From Anomaloglossus baeobatrachus (lineage: Eukaryota > Chordata > Amphibia > Anura > Aromobatidae): 64,000 nt of DNA. Position 1 is the first letter of the stretch, and every line of letters starts with the position of its first letter. This document shows positions 53,040-62,937 of the stretch, in pieces. The notes beneath the pieces were generated by a model. The model was not told the DNA's origin. It searched no databases and worked only from the letters and a program-made list of their open reading frames with translations. The translations under genes were made by a program, and so were the position numbers. Location of the stretch: positions 108,670,744 to 108,734,743 of the forward strand of contig NC_134357.1 in NCBI RefSeq assembly GCF_048569485.1. Direction: 5' to 3'.

Positions 53040-53350
53040 CACTGTCCGTTATCAATAGGACATGTTCCATAATAACGGAGCGGACATACGGCATCCGATG
53101 TGTTTTGATTGCATTACAGTCAATGGAGTGAATAACGCAGGTGGCTGCAGAAAAGAAGTGACATGCTCATTCTTTTTCTCAAGAAAATCTACCGAAAGAA
53201 TTTTCTTAAGAAAAAAATGCAGTGTGTGCACAGCTAATTTTTTTTCCATAGGTTTTGCTGGGGAATGTCTGCAAAAAGGTTACAACCATTTTCTCAAGAA
53301 ATTTCTGCAGCAAAAACGGACCAAAAACGCAGTGTGTGAACATAGCCTAA
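53040..53350. repeat. Interspersed repeat related to 61620-61870
   Basis: Contains AGTCAATGGAGTGAATAACG, TTTTCTCAAGAAA and TTTGCTGGGGAATGTCTGCA, all found inverted at 61620-61800. Likely a MITE ending in CAGTGTGTG(A)ACATAGCC. Confidence 0.6.
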
Positions 53351-53477
53351 AACAATATTTGCCTATAGTGCCTTCCGGGGCTCACAGGACATTGGCTGCA
53401 GGGCTCGGGGGTACAATCAGCGACCGCTTCCCTCTCACTTTGTACGATACTGATATCCTGAAGAAGTGAGAGCTTAA

Positions 53478-53643
53478 AGGCCCTGTCACACACAGAGATA
53501 AATCTTTGGCAGATCTGTGGTTGCAGTGAAATCGTGGACATATTGTTCCATTTGTACACAGCCACAAACCTGGCACTGATTGACAACAATTCCACTGCAA
53601 CCACAGATCTGCCGCAGATTTATCTCTGTGTGTAAAGTGGCCT
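53478..53643. mobile_element. Palindromic MITE, 166 bp
   Basis: TAA at 53475-53477 and 53644-53646. Ends AGGCCCTGTCACACACAGAG and the near inverse; inner block GATAAATCT(T/G)(T/C)GGCAGATCTGTGG pairs with its copy. Nearly the whole element folds. Confidence 0.8.
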
Positions 53644-53800
53644 TAAGGCTGGAAACACATCTATGCGAGTAAAATCGGTCTGACTGGGCTGAAAAAAACT
53701 CGGCTGATTTTAGCTCACATTAGGTCCGAGTGTAACGCAAGTGCAATGCTATTTTTGAATAATTTAATGATTTGGCTAGCGTGTGTAATGCGTGTGTTCC

Positions 53801-53955
53801 TTTTTTTTCTTTGTCGCTCCATTGGGAGACCCAGACAATTGGGTGTATAGCTTCTGCCTCCGGAGGCCACACAAAGTATTACACTTTAAAAAGTGTAACC
53901 CCTCCCCTCTGCCTATACACCCTCCCGTGCATCACGGGCTCCTCAGTTTTATGCT
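53801..53955 (+). repeat. DIRS left inverted terminal repeat
   Basis: Matches the inverse of 59653-59800 over CCATTGGGAGACCCAGACAA, the GCCTCCGGAGGC palindrome, ACACTTTAAAAAGTGT and GTGCATCACGGGCTCCTCAG. Confidence 0.93.
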
Positions 53956-54786
53956 TTGTGTTGAAGGAGGCACACATTCACGCAAGCTCCACATTTAGTC
54001 AGCAGCAGCTGCTGATTGTATCGGATGGAAGAAAAGAGGGCCCCTAACAGGGCCCCCGGCATGCTCCCTTCTCACACCACTAAGTCGGCGGTGCTGTTAA
54101 GGTTGAGGTACCCATTGCGGGTACAAAGGCTGGAGCCACATGCCGTTTTCCTTCCCCATCCCTTAGAGGCTCTGGGAGAAGTGGGATCCTAACCGGTCAT
54201 CCAGGCACTGGGACCGGGCTCCCTCCGCAGCCCCTGTGGGATTCTGACGGACAGGAGACTGAGTATCATCAGGGACAGGCCCTGCATCATAAAGGTACTC
54301 TGTGTCCCCTTGGGGACGGTGCATGGAGCACTTGGTCTCAGACGCTGCAGCGGCTGCTGTTATTGTGTGACGACCGGGACTACCGCGCCGACCGCGCCTG
54401 CTTGCCGGCCGCGGTATTAAATTTAGTCCCCGGCTTTTGCGGCCTAGTGCATTAAACTCCCGCCCCCGGGCCTGCCAGTCAGGGGTAAAGGCGGGACGGT
54501 CGGCCTGACGCCGACTGTGAGGGCTGGAGCATACTTTAGTGTCCTCCTCCCCCCTCACTCATCACTCTGGGGCACCAGATTCCCACACTTTATTGAACAC
54601 GCCCACGGCTCCCTCCTCCCCTTAGAACGCCGGCAGCCATGTTTTAAACACATTCTGCCGGTGGAGGACTTCTGGCTGCAGCTCTGGGAGACCCAAGGCA
54701 GGGAATCTGGTGGACACACACCGCTCTGGGCGGGGTCGGTAAGCCACACCGGTCACACGGTGCTGGTCCCCCTAGGGTGCCGAACT

Positions 54787-54826
54787 ATATATATATATAT
54801 ATATATATAATTATATTATATTATAT
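54787..54826. repeat. (AT)n tract within the DIRS leader
   Basis: TATATATA run followed by TTATATTATATT, in the untranslated part before the gag-like region. Likely polymorphic. Confidence 0.9.
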
Positions 54827-54872
54827 TTTCTAGGTTCGGCCGCAGTGTTTAGCCTTTGGCTATATACCCTCA

Positions 54873-56205
54873 GTGATTACTCTCCTAGGAGAGAACAGCA
54901 TGTCGGTCACAAGGAGCAAGGGTGCCAAGACACAGGGTTATTTTGCAACCTGTACCTCTTGTGCGGCTATGCTACCTGCAGGTTCCACCTACCCTCACTG
55001 TGAGCAATGCTCGGACCCTGTGGCACTCGCTCAGCCGGAGCCTCGGGCACTGGTGGGACCCTCGGCCCAGGTAGAACCGCCGGCCTTCCCTGTCCAGGCG
55101 GCAGGGACAGAGTTTGCAGTTTTAGCTGAGAAACTCTGAGTCACTTTCACAATCCATGGCTCAGTCTATGGACAAATGGTCTGCTAAGATACTAGAAGCT
55201 TTGCAGTCCAGACCGGCCCTTACACAGGCCCCAGGCACTGCGGGGTCATCGCCCCCAGGCCCCTCTCGGTCTGCGCCGCAGCATGCTCCTGGGGTGGCCC
55301 CTAGGTATCACGTGGAGGACTCCGGCACGGACCGCAGTCCCAGACCGGCTAAGCGGGCTCGCTGGGAATCTTCCCCGACTTCATCACACTGTTCGGGGTC
55401 TCACCTTGAGGACTCTCTGGAGGATGAGGCAGAGGTCGCAGCCCAGGGCTCTGACCCTGACGTTGCTCTCAATCTTGATACACCTGAAGGGGACGCCATA
55501 GTAAATGACCTTATAGCGTCCATCAACCAGGTGCTAGATCTATCTCCCCCGCCTCTACCTGTGGAGGAGTCGGCTTCACAGCAGGAGAAACACCAGTTTA
55601 GGTTTCCCAAACGTACACGGAGTGCGTTTTTCGATCACTCTAACTTCAGAGATGCTGTCCAGAAGCACAGAGCTTTTCCGGACAAGCGCTTTTCTAAGCG
55701 CCTTAATGACACACGTTTCCCCTTCCCCTCTGACGTAGTCAAGGGTTGGGCTCAATGTCCCAAAGTGGATCCTCCAGTCTCTAGACTGGCGGCTAGATCC
55801 GTAGTAGCAGTGGCTGACGCTTCATCGCTCAAGGATGCCACTGACAGGCAGATAGAGCTCCTAATGAAATCCATCTTTGAAGCCACAGGCGCGTCTTTCG
55901 CACCGGCCTTTGCAGCCGTGTGGGCACTCCAAGCTATCTCAGCTTGTCTGGCTGAGATTAATGCGGTCACACGTACCTCTGCTCCGCAAGTAGCGTCTTT
56001 GACTTCTCAGGCGTCGGCTTTTTCGTCCTACGCCATGAACGCCGTCCTGGACTCTGCTAGCCGTACAGCGGTAGCATCCGCCAATTCGGTGGCAGTCCGC
56101 AGGGCCATGTGGCTACGCGAATGGAAGGCAGACTCTGCTTCCAAGAAGTTCTTGACCGGTTTGCCTTTTTCTGGCGACCGATTTGTTTGGCGAGCAATTG
56201 GATGA
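54873..56205 (+). CDS. DIRS gag-like region
   Basis: The first part (54873-55139) has paired Cys motifs (CTSCAAM, HCEQC), like a zinc-binding N-terminus. The main open part (55156-56205, 349 aa) has a Pro/Ser-rich start, an acidic middle (LEDSLEDEAEVAAQG) and an Ala-rich helical C-terminal half (SRTAVASANSVAVRRAMWLR), typical of DIRS gag. Its end overlaps the start of the RT frame, an arrangement known in DIRS. Presumed to package element RNA. Confidence 0.75.
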
Positions 56206-58562
56206 AATTATTAAGCAATCTAAGGGAAAGGACTCGTCCTTACCCCAATCCAAGCCAAAAAGACCTCAGCAACGGAAAATTCAGGCGAGGTTTCGGTCCT
56301 TTCGGCCCTCAGCCAGATCCCAATCATCCTCGTCCATCAGGCCACAGAAGAGCCAGAGGAACTCTTCTGCATGGCGGTCTAAGTCACGTCCTCCAAAGAC
56401 CGCCGGAGGCACCGTCTCCAAGGTGGCCTCCTCATGACTTTCGGCCTCCACAAACCGCATCCTCGGTCGGTGGCAGGCTCTCCCGCTTTGGCGACGCCTG
56501 GTGGCCACATGTCCAAGACCGATGGGTGAGAGACATTCTGTCTCACGTTTACAGGATAGAGTTCTGCTCTCGTCCTCCGACTCGTTTCTTCAGAACATCT
56601 CCGCCCCCCGAGCGAGCCGAGGCACTTGCTCAGGCGGTGGACACTCTGAAGACAGAAGGAGTTGTGATCCCCGTTCCCCTTCAGGAACGTGGTCGCGGTT
56701 TTTACTCCAACCTGTTCGTGGTGCCAAAAAAGGACGGATCATTCCGTCCCGTTTTGGACCTCAAATTGCTCAACAGACATGTGAGAACCAGACGGTTTCG
56801 CATGGAATCCCTCCGCTCTGTCATCGCTTCGATGTCACAAGGAGACTTCCTAGCATCGATCGACATCAGGGATGCTTATCTCCATGTGCCGATCGCACCA
56901 GAGCATCAACGCTTCCTGCGTTTCGCCATCGGGGACGAACACCTTCAGTTTGTGGCACTGCCTTTCGGCCTGGCGACAGCCCCACGGGTCTTCACCAATG
57001 TCATGGCATCCGTTGTGGCGGTCCTACACTCTCAGGGCCACTCGGTGATCCCTTACTTAGACGATCTCCTAGTCAAGGCACCCTCCCGGGTGGCATGTCA
57101 ACACAGCCTGACCGTCGCTCTGGAGACTCTCCAGAGGTTCGGGTGGATCGTCAATTTCCCAAAGTCCAAATTGACACCGACCCAATCACTGACTTACCTC
57201 GGGATGGAGTTTCATACTCTCTCAGCGATAGTCAAGCTACCGCTGGACAAACAGCGTTCACTACAAACAGGGGTGCACTCTCTTCTTCGGGGCCAGTCAC
57301 ACCCCTTGAGGCGCCTCATGCACTTCCTGGGGAAGATGGTGGCAGCAATGGAGGCAGTCCCCTTTGCGCAGTTTCATCTGCGTCCACTCCAATGGGACAT
57401 TCTCCGCAAATGGGACAGGAGGTCGACGTCTCTAGACAGGAACGTCTCTCTTTCCCTGGCAGCCAAAACCTCTCTTCAGTGGTGGCTTCTCCCCACTTCT
57501 CTGTCGCAGGGAAAATCCTTCCTGCCCCCATCCTGGGCTGTGGTCACGACGGACGCGAGTCTGTCAGGGTGGGGAGCGGTCTTTCTCCACCACAGGGCTC
57601 AGGGAACCTGGACTCCGCCAGAGTCCTCCCTTCAGATCAATGTTCTGGAGATAAGGGCAGTGTATCTAGCCCTAAAGGCGTTCCATCGGTGGCTGGAGGG
57701 CAGGCAGATCCGCATACAGTCGGACAACGCCACGGCGGTCACGTACATCAACCACCAGGGCGGCACGCGCAGCCGTCAAGCCTTCCAGGAAGTTCGGCGG
57801 ATTCTCCTGTGGGCGGAGGCCACAGCCTCCACCATCTCCGCAGTTCACATCCCGGGCGTAGAAAACTGGGTAGCAGACTCTCAGTCGCCAGGGCATGGAC
57901 GCGGGGGAATGGTCTCTTCACCCGGACGTGTTTCGAGAGATCTGTCGCCGCTGGGGAACGCCGGACGTCGATCTCATGGCGTCACGGCACAACAACAAAA
58001 TCCCGGCATTCATGGCACGGTTTCAAGATCACAGAGCTCTGGCGGCGGACGCATTAGTTCAGGATTGGTCGCAGTTTCGACTTCCCTATGTGTTTCCTCC
58101 TCTGGCAATGCTGCCCAGAGTGTTACGCAAGATCAGGTCCGACTGCCGCCGCGCCATCCTTGTCGCTCCAGACTGGCCGAGGAGGTCGTGGTACCCGGAT
58201 CTGTGGCACCTCACGGTAGGTCAACCGTGGGCACTCCCAGACCGTCCAGACTTGCTGTCTCAAGGGCCATTTTTCCATCTGAATTCTGCGGCCCTCAACC
58301 TGACTGTGTGGCCATTGAGTCCCGGCTCCTAGCGTCCTCAGGGTTATCTCAAGATGTCGTTGCCAGGAAACCAACGTCCGCCAAGATCTATCACAGAACT
58401 TGGAGGATCTTCTTATCCTGGTGCTCTGACAAGGGTTTTACTCCCTGGCCCTTTGCCTTACCCACATTTTTTTCCTTCCTTCAATCCGGAATGGACAAGG
58501 GTTTGTCTCTCGGCTCTCTCAAGGGACAAGTATCGGCGCTTTCCGTGTTTTTTAGCGTCTAG
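56109..58562 (+). CDS. DIRS reverse transcriptase and RNase H
   Basis: The RT is at about residues 165-430: SNLFVVPKKDGSFRPVLDL, DIRDAYLHVPI (first catalytic Asp), LPFGLATAPRVFTNVM, and IPYLDDLLVK (catalytic Asp pair). RNase H is at about 465-600: VVTTDASLSGWGAVF, NVLEIRAVYLALKAF, IQSDNATAVTYINHQGG, HIPGVENWVAD (Asp-Glu-Asp set). The recombinase N-terminal segment starts near the end (SAKIYHRTWRIFLSWC). These residues are complete as far as visible. Confidence 0.92.
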   Translation: MATRMEGRLCFQEVLDRFAFFWRPICLASNWMKLLSNLRERTRPYPNPSQKDLSNGKFRRGFGPFGPQPDPNHPRPSGHRRARGTLLHGGLSHVLQRPPEAPSPRWPPHDFRPPQTASSVGGRLSRFGDAWWPHVQDRWVRDILSHVYRIEFCSRPPTRFFRTSPPPERAEALAQAVDTLKTEGVVIPVPLQERGRGFYSNLFVVPKKDGSFRPVLDLKLLNRHVRTRRFRMESLRSVIASMSQGDFLASIDIRDAYLHVPIAPEHQRFLRFAIGDEHLQFVALPFGLATAPRVFTNVMASVVAVLHSQGHSVIPYLDDLLVKAPSRVACQHSLTVALETLQRFGWIVNFPKSKLTPTQSLTYLGMEFHTLSAIVKLPLDKQRSLQTGVHSLLRGQSHPLRRLMHFLGKMVAAMEAVPFAQFHLRPLQWDILRKWDRRSTSLDRNVSLSLAAKTSLQWWLLPTSLSQGKSFLPPSWAVVTTDASLSGWGAVFLHHRAQGTWTPPESSLQINVLEIRAVYLALKAFHRWLEGRQIRIQSDNATAVTYINHQGGTRSRQAFQEVRRILLWAEATASTISAVHIPGVENWVADSQSPGHGRGGMVSSPGRVSRDLSPLGNAGRRSHGVTAQQQNPGIHGTVSRSQSSGGGRISSGLVAVSTSLCVSSSGNAAQSVTQDQVRLPPRHPCRSRLAEEVVVPGSVAPHGRSTVGTPRPSRLAVSRAIFPSEFCGPQPDCVAIESRLLASSGLSQDVVARKPTSAKIYHRTWRIFLSWCSDKGFTPWPFALPTFFSFLQSGMDKGLSLGSLKGQVSALSVFFSV

Positions 58563-58654
58563 CCAGGCTTCCGCAGGTCCGCACGTTCCTGCAGGGAGTT
58601 TGCCACATAGTCCCACCTTACAAGCGGGCGCTAGAACCCTGGGATCTTAACAGG

Positions 58655-59330
58655 GTGCTAAGGGCTCTTCAAAAACCACCTTTCGAGCCGCTACGGGATA
58701 TCTCTTTATCACGTCATTCGCAGAAGGTGGCTTTTCTAGTGGCAGTTACATCGCTCCGTAGAGTGTCGGAGCTAGCAGCGTTGTCATGCAAAGCCCCCTT
58801 CCTGGTTTTTCACCAGGATAAGGTGGTGCTGCGTCCGGTCCCGGAATTTCTCCCTAAGGTGGTATCCCCTTTTCATCTCAATCAGGATATCTCCTTACCT
58901 TCTTTTTGTCCTCATCCAGTTCACCAATGTGAAAAGGAGTTGCATTTGTTAGATCTAGTGAGAGCACTCCGGCTCTACATTTCTCGCACGGCGCCCATGC
59001 GCCGTTCTGATGCGCTCTTTGTCCTTGTCGCTGGCCAGCGTAAGGGGTCGCAGGCTTCCAAGTCAACCTTGGCTCGGTGGATCAAGGAACCGATTCTTGA
59101 AGCCTACCGTTCTTCGGGGCTTCCGATTCCTGCAGGGCTGAAAGCCCATTCTACCAGAGCCGTTGGAGCATCCTAGGCATTGTGACACCAGGCTACGGCT
59201 CAACAGGTGTGTCAGGCGGCTACCTGGTCGAGTCTGCACACTTTCACGAAACACTATCAGGTGCATACCTACGCTTCGGCAGACGCCAGCCTAGGTAGGC
59301 GAGTCCTTCAGGCGGCGGTGGCCCACCTGT
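58655..59330 (+). CDS. DIRS tyrosine recombinase
   Basis: Integrates the circular DNA copy. Catalytic parts seen: the first Arg in TSLRRVSELAAL, the His-x-x-Arg motif in AHSTRAVG, and a nucleophile-Tyr region (TKHYQVHTYAS) followed by LGRRVLQAAV near the element's 3' coding end. This replaces the DDE integrase of LTR elements and is the defining DIRS feature. Confidence 0.88.
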
Positions 59331-59398
59331 AAGAGGGAGCCGTTGTCGGCTCTTTTTATTGGGGTATTCTTTTACCCACCCAGGGACTGCTTTTGGAT

Positions 59399-59506
59399 GT
59401 CCCAATTGTCTGGGTCTCCCAATGGAGCAACAAAGAAGAAGGGAATTTTGTTTACTTACCGTAAATTCCTTTTCTTCTAGCTCCTATTGGGAGACCCAGC
59501 ACCCGC
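59399..59506. repeat. DIRS internal complementary region
   Basis: One half (CCCAATTGTCTGGGTCTCCC to AACAAAGAA) is the inverse of the element's left end; the other (GAAGGGAATTTTGTTTACTT to TATTGGGAGACCCA) is the inverse of its right end. Known DIRS biology uses this region as a splint to circularise the cDNA ends. Confidence 0.92.
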
Positions 59507-59652
59507 CCCTGTTCCCTTCGGGCTGTTGTTCTTTGTGTTCACATGTTGTTCATGTTGAATTGTTCTTTTGGTTCATGGTTTCAGTTCTCCGAACATCCTT
59601 CGGATTGAATTTACCTTAGACCAATTTATAAGTTTCCTCCTTCCTGCTTTTG

Positions 59653-59836
59653 CACCAAAACTGAGGAGCCCGTGATGCACGGGAGGGTGTATAGGCAGAG
59701 GGGAGGGGTTACACTTTTTAAAGTGTAATACTTTGTGTGGCCTCCGGAGGCAGAAGCTATACACCCAATTGTCTGGGTCTCCCAATAGGAGCTAGAAGAA
59801 AAGGAATTTACGGTAAGTAAACAAAATTCCCTTCTT
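59653..59836 (+). repeat. DIRS right inverted terminal repeat
   Basis: Inverse of the left terminal repeat plus about 35 extra bases (AAGGAATTTACGGTAAGTAA...), which also occur in the complementary region. Asymmetric length is usual for DIRS. Confidence 0.92.
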
Positions 59837-60500
59837 TCTCAGCAGCTGTCATCTGCCATTGAGCTCTGCTACATGGCCTCTGACAGCAGCCACAGACAGA
59901 GCTGCACGATCAGAATGAAGTTGAATGAACATCACCCGACTTCATTGTCATCCTGCGGCTCTGTCTGTGTGGCATGGCCTGATTTTCGGTCACCGGTGAA
60001 GATCTCACCAGTGACCGCAAATCCCCCTCACTCCTCCATTACTGAGCAATCAGCATTTCAATTGAAATGTAAATGAGGCTGAAGAGTGACAGTAGATCTG
60101 TATCCTCTGCCACTCCAACTCTATTACCCAACCAATGCCACCTCCCATTTGACTGATAAAGCTGCATATACGCGTAAATAGCTTGGGGTTTGCCTTTTTA
60201 ATCTGTTAGACCCTGCTACATTCTGCCCAATATTTTTTTCCCTGCGTTAAAAATAATAAAATCTCTACTTGCCCTCCCAAGCCCAGAGCTGTGTCTCCAC
60301 CGCTGCTCCACTCAGTTTGCAGGATGCACCGTGACATCCCATCAACAGCGCTGCAGTCAGTCACTGACCTCAGTGGCTGCTGGTGAAGATGACAGAAGGT
60401 GGCGAGCTCAGTGATGGCTAGAGACATGTCACCCCTGCAGCCTGAAAACATAGACCGCACTGGACTTTGGGAGGGCAAGTGCAGCTAATTTTATTTTTCT
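59837..60500. other. Unclassified sequence between DIRS and a TTAA MITE
   Basis: No recognised domains or termini. TCTACTTGCCCTCCCAA near 60262 and its inverse TTTGGGAGGGCAAGTGCAG near 60466 suggest a MITE of about 230 bp at roughly 60255-60490. Confidence 0.35.
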
Positions 60501-60503
60501 TAA

Positions 60504-60780
60504 AGGGAACCTGTCACAAGCTTTTGGGGCCTATAAGCTGCGGCCACCACCAGTGGGCTCTTATATACAGCAGTCTAACATGCTCAATATAAGAGCCCAG
60601 GCCACTGTGAGAACATAAAAAACACTTTATAATGCTCACCTAAAAGGTCGCTCCAGTGCACAACAGTCAGATGGGTATCTCCATTCTCCGGGACCCGCGC
60701 CTCCTCTTTCAGCCATCTTGGACTTCCTGCTTCTGAAGCCAGCGTGCATGCCGCGTCCTACCTCATACACACTCTCCGGT
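60504..60780. mobile_element. TTAA-type MITE fragment, second copy
   Basis: TTAA at 60500-60503 precedes AGGGAACCTGTCACAAGC. Shares CTATAAGCTG(C/T)GGCCACCACC, TCACCTA and CAGATGGGT(A/G)TCTCCATTC with 18805-19075. The right end is lacking. Confidence 0.65.
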
Positions 60781-61004
60781 ATTGCGGTCCTGAGCAGGTG
60801 CACTACAATACTGTGATCTGCACCGAGCAGGTCAGATCAAAGTGCACCTGCGCAGAAAGGAGTAAGGACGGGACTCTGCACCAATTCCAGGATAGAAAAA
60901 TATAAATCCAACGAAAAATATATAAAAATGTAGATACTTTATTCAACGATTAAAAATCCAAGAAAAACATAATCGGTTCCATGAAAGCATCATGGCTTGA
61001 CGCG

Positions 61005-61042
61005 TTTCGGACAGTTGGAATGTAGAGAAGTCCTTAATCATA
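61005..61042 (-). ncRNA. Hammerhead-like motif (PLE-type remnant)
   Basis: Minus strand TGATTAA, GGAC, 17-nt loop, GTCC, GAAACGCG: stem II has four perfect pairs next to an intact second core block. One core base (G to T) is off. Flanked by an AT-rich tail with (AAAAATATATAAAAATG). Confidence 0.5.
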
Positions 61043-61079
61043 AGCATGCACCTGCGCAGTAGCTCAGTGCCGGCGAGTG

Positions 61080-61334
61080 TGGATGCCGGATCCTGTGTGA
61101 TCCTTTTTTTTTTTTGTGCCGGACACAAAAACGTTTCATCCGGCCGCCGGACAAGTAAATTTTGCCGGATCCAGCAAAAACCGGATGAAACGCAAGGCCA
61201 TCTGGCACAATCTGGCGTTAATGAAAGTCTATGGGGGGAAAAACGGATCCGGTGGCAACAGACACCAAATCCGTTTTTTCATGGTTTTGCCGGATTGTGC
61301 CTGATGGCAAAAAACTGATGTGTGAAAGCTGCCT
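61080..61334. mobile_element. MITE with CCGGAT/ATCCGG words
   Basis: Repeated GCCGGAT/ATCCGGC words in both orientations and TTAATGAAAGTCTATGGGG in the centre, a phrase common to vertebrate palindromic MITEs. Ends are not sharply defined. Confidence 0.5.
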
Positions 61335-61606
61335 TAGCTGTTGTCCGAGAGGGATCTGAACAATGGGATGCTGGTGTAAACGTTATCTACATACAGCTCA
61401 TAACCGTTATCCAACAGTGGGTGCACCAAAGCCCAAACTATTTTCTCAGTCACCCACAGGACGGGGACATTCAGGGGGTTGAATCCAGGTGTCCTTCTTT
61501 TCCTAAACCTGCGGGTGTACCCTGAGGTAATCTTGTACTGTTTAATTTGGCACCTGGTCCTCTTACTGGGCAGGTACTGACGGACTTTCAGCCTCCCCTT
61601 GAAATG
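61335..61606 (-). pseudogene. piggyBac transposase fragment
   Basis: About 90 residues on the minus strand: VRQYLPSKRTRCQIKQYK, SGYTRRFR, WVTEKIVWALVHPLLDNGYE, LYVDNVYTSIPLFRSL. The last block is the conserved piggyBac YVDNFYTS motif containing a catalytic Asp. An internal fragment lacking start and C-terminal Cys domain; sequence before GRLKV belongs to the neighbouring repeat. Confidence 0.8.
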
Positions 61607-61619
61607 TATTAAGGATTTA

Positions 61620-61870
61620 GGCCCTGTGCGCACACTGCGTTTTGTGTGTTTTTGCTGCAGAAATGTCTTGAGAAAATGGAAACCTTTCTGCAGACATTCT
61701 CCAGCAAAACCTGTAGGTTTTCTTGAGAAAAAGAATGAGCTTGTCTCTTCTTTTCTGCAGCTAACTGCGTTATTCACTCCATTGACTGTAATGTAATCAG
61801 GGAATACCGCAGGTAGCAAATTATGTGCGTGTCATTGCGTTTTTCTGCGTTACTTCGCGTTTTTCAGGAC
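61620..61870. repeat. Interspersed repeat related to 53040-53350
   Basis: Begins GGCCCTGTGCGCACACTGCG and contains GCAGACATTCTCCAGCAAAA and GTTATTCACTCCATTGACTG, inverted relative to the first copy. Probably a MITE. Confidence 0.6.
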
Positions 61871-61904
61871 AATAAAGTTCATCACTGCCCTGCGTTTTGC
61901 CCTA

Positions 61905-62345
61905 CTGTTCAGCCGAGGTAAGCACACAGCGGCGGCCCGGTATTCTCAGGCTGGGGAGTGCAAGGGCCAGTGTTAATGCCCTCCTCCCGCAGCCAAGAAT
62001 ATCAGCCTGCCGCTGCCTCAAGAATGTTGCATCCATTATGCGACAGTCCCGGCGTATTACCGGCTCTTCCCGATTGCCGTGATGCGGTGACAATCGGTGT
62101 AATAACGAGTTAATGGCAGCGCATAGCTGCCATTAAGTGCTAGCTTAATCATGGCAGCGTCTATGAGACAGCTTCCATGATTAACCTGTAAGTAAAGTGA
62201 ATGACACACACACCGAAAAATCCTTTATTTTAAGTAAAATAACAAAAAAGTACCCTCTTTCACCACTTTATTAAACCACCCCCCCATCCAAACACACAGC
62301 TCCGGCGTAATCCACACAGGTCCCACGACGCTTGCAGACTGATTC
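61905..62345. repeat. Interspersed repeat, copy 2 (CCGGCGTAATCCA family)
   Basis: Same order of blocks as 51890-52600, including GGTATTCTCAGGCTGGGGAG, CCCTCTTTCACCA and CCGGCGTAATCCACACAGGT. A small palindrome, CATGGCAGC...GC(T)TCCATG, lies near 62150. Confidence 0.6.
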
Positions 62346-62479
62346 AGCCGCGTCTGATACAGTACTCGATGCAGCCTCGTTCAGTGAGTTATGCTGCAGG
62401 GGTAACTACAGGTCATTTCTCACTGTCGGTGATATGGATACATTACCGCTCGCGAGAACTGCAGTATGTGCTCACAGGG

Positions 62480-62565
62480 ACTCTATCTATTGATTATCCA
62501 TCTATCTATTTATCTATCCATTATCTATTTATCTATCCATCTATCTACCTATTGATTATCTATAT
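62480..62565. repeat. (TCTA)n-type microsatellite
   Basis: Imperfect CTAT/CCAT tetranucleotide run (CTATCTATTTATCTATCC), about 85 bp. Confidence 0.9.
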
Positions 62566-62569
62566 TATT

Positions 62570-62937
62570 TATTGCTGTTAAAGCATTAAAAATGCAGGGA
62601 CCAACCTGCAAAAAAAGCACCCAAAACGCGGTAAAAACGTATGCGTTTTTAGGTGTGTTTTTTTAAGGCAGGTGCGCTAATCCTTCACTCTTAAGAAATT
62701 TCTTGAGAAAAATCCTTTTTCTAGTGCGCACAGAACCTTTGTCTGCGTTTGAGGGGTTTGTGTCAGTTTGTGCCCACAGGTTACTGAGCGAGTGAGGGCA
62801 GTCCAAAACGTCTGCAATATTTTCCATTGTGAAAATGTCATGAAGCACGTTATCGGGCGGACCTGTGTATTACACACTGTACAAAGCCTGATGTGTCACA
62901 AGTCCGACCTGTAGGAATATTTTTATGTGGTCAGGTG
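62570..62937. other. Unclassified sequence left of second DIRS
   Basis: AAAAATGCAGGGACCAACCT and CGTTTTT(A)GGTG near 62590-62660 are inverse to 50180-50240, so part of it is a shared interspersed repeat. No gene seen. Confidence 0.35.

Larger units (their letters stand above)
53801..59836 (+). mobile_element. DIRS-type tyrosine-recombinase retrotransposon, near complete (fossil)
   Basis: All DIRS parts are present in order: left inverted terminal repeat (53801-53955), gag-like region, RT plus RNase H, tyrosine recombinase, internal complementary region (59399-59506) and right inverted terminal repeat (59653-59836). DIRS elements integrate by recombinase and leave no target duplication; none is seen. 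The ends agree closely with each other and with the complementary region, suggesting a young insertion. The coding part looks nearly whole, with perhaps three or four breaks. Neighbour: the left end of a second copy at 62938 in the same orientation. Confidence 0.93.

Noticed and set aside
55283-58374. Large alternative frames within the DIRS (for example 518 aa at 56501-58057)
   Set aside because: Shadow of the RT-RNase H frame; Ser/Gly/Pro-rich with no domain.
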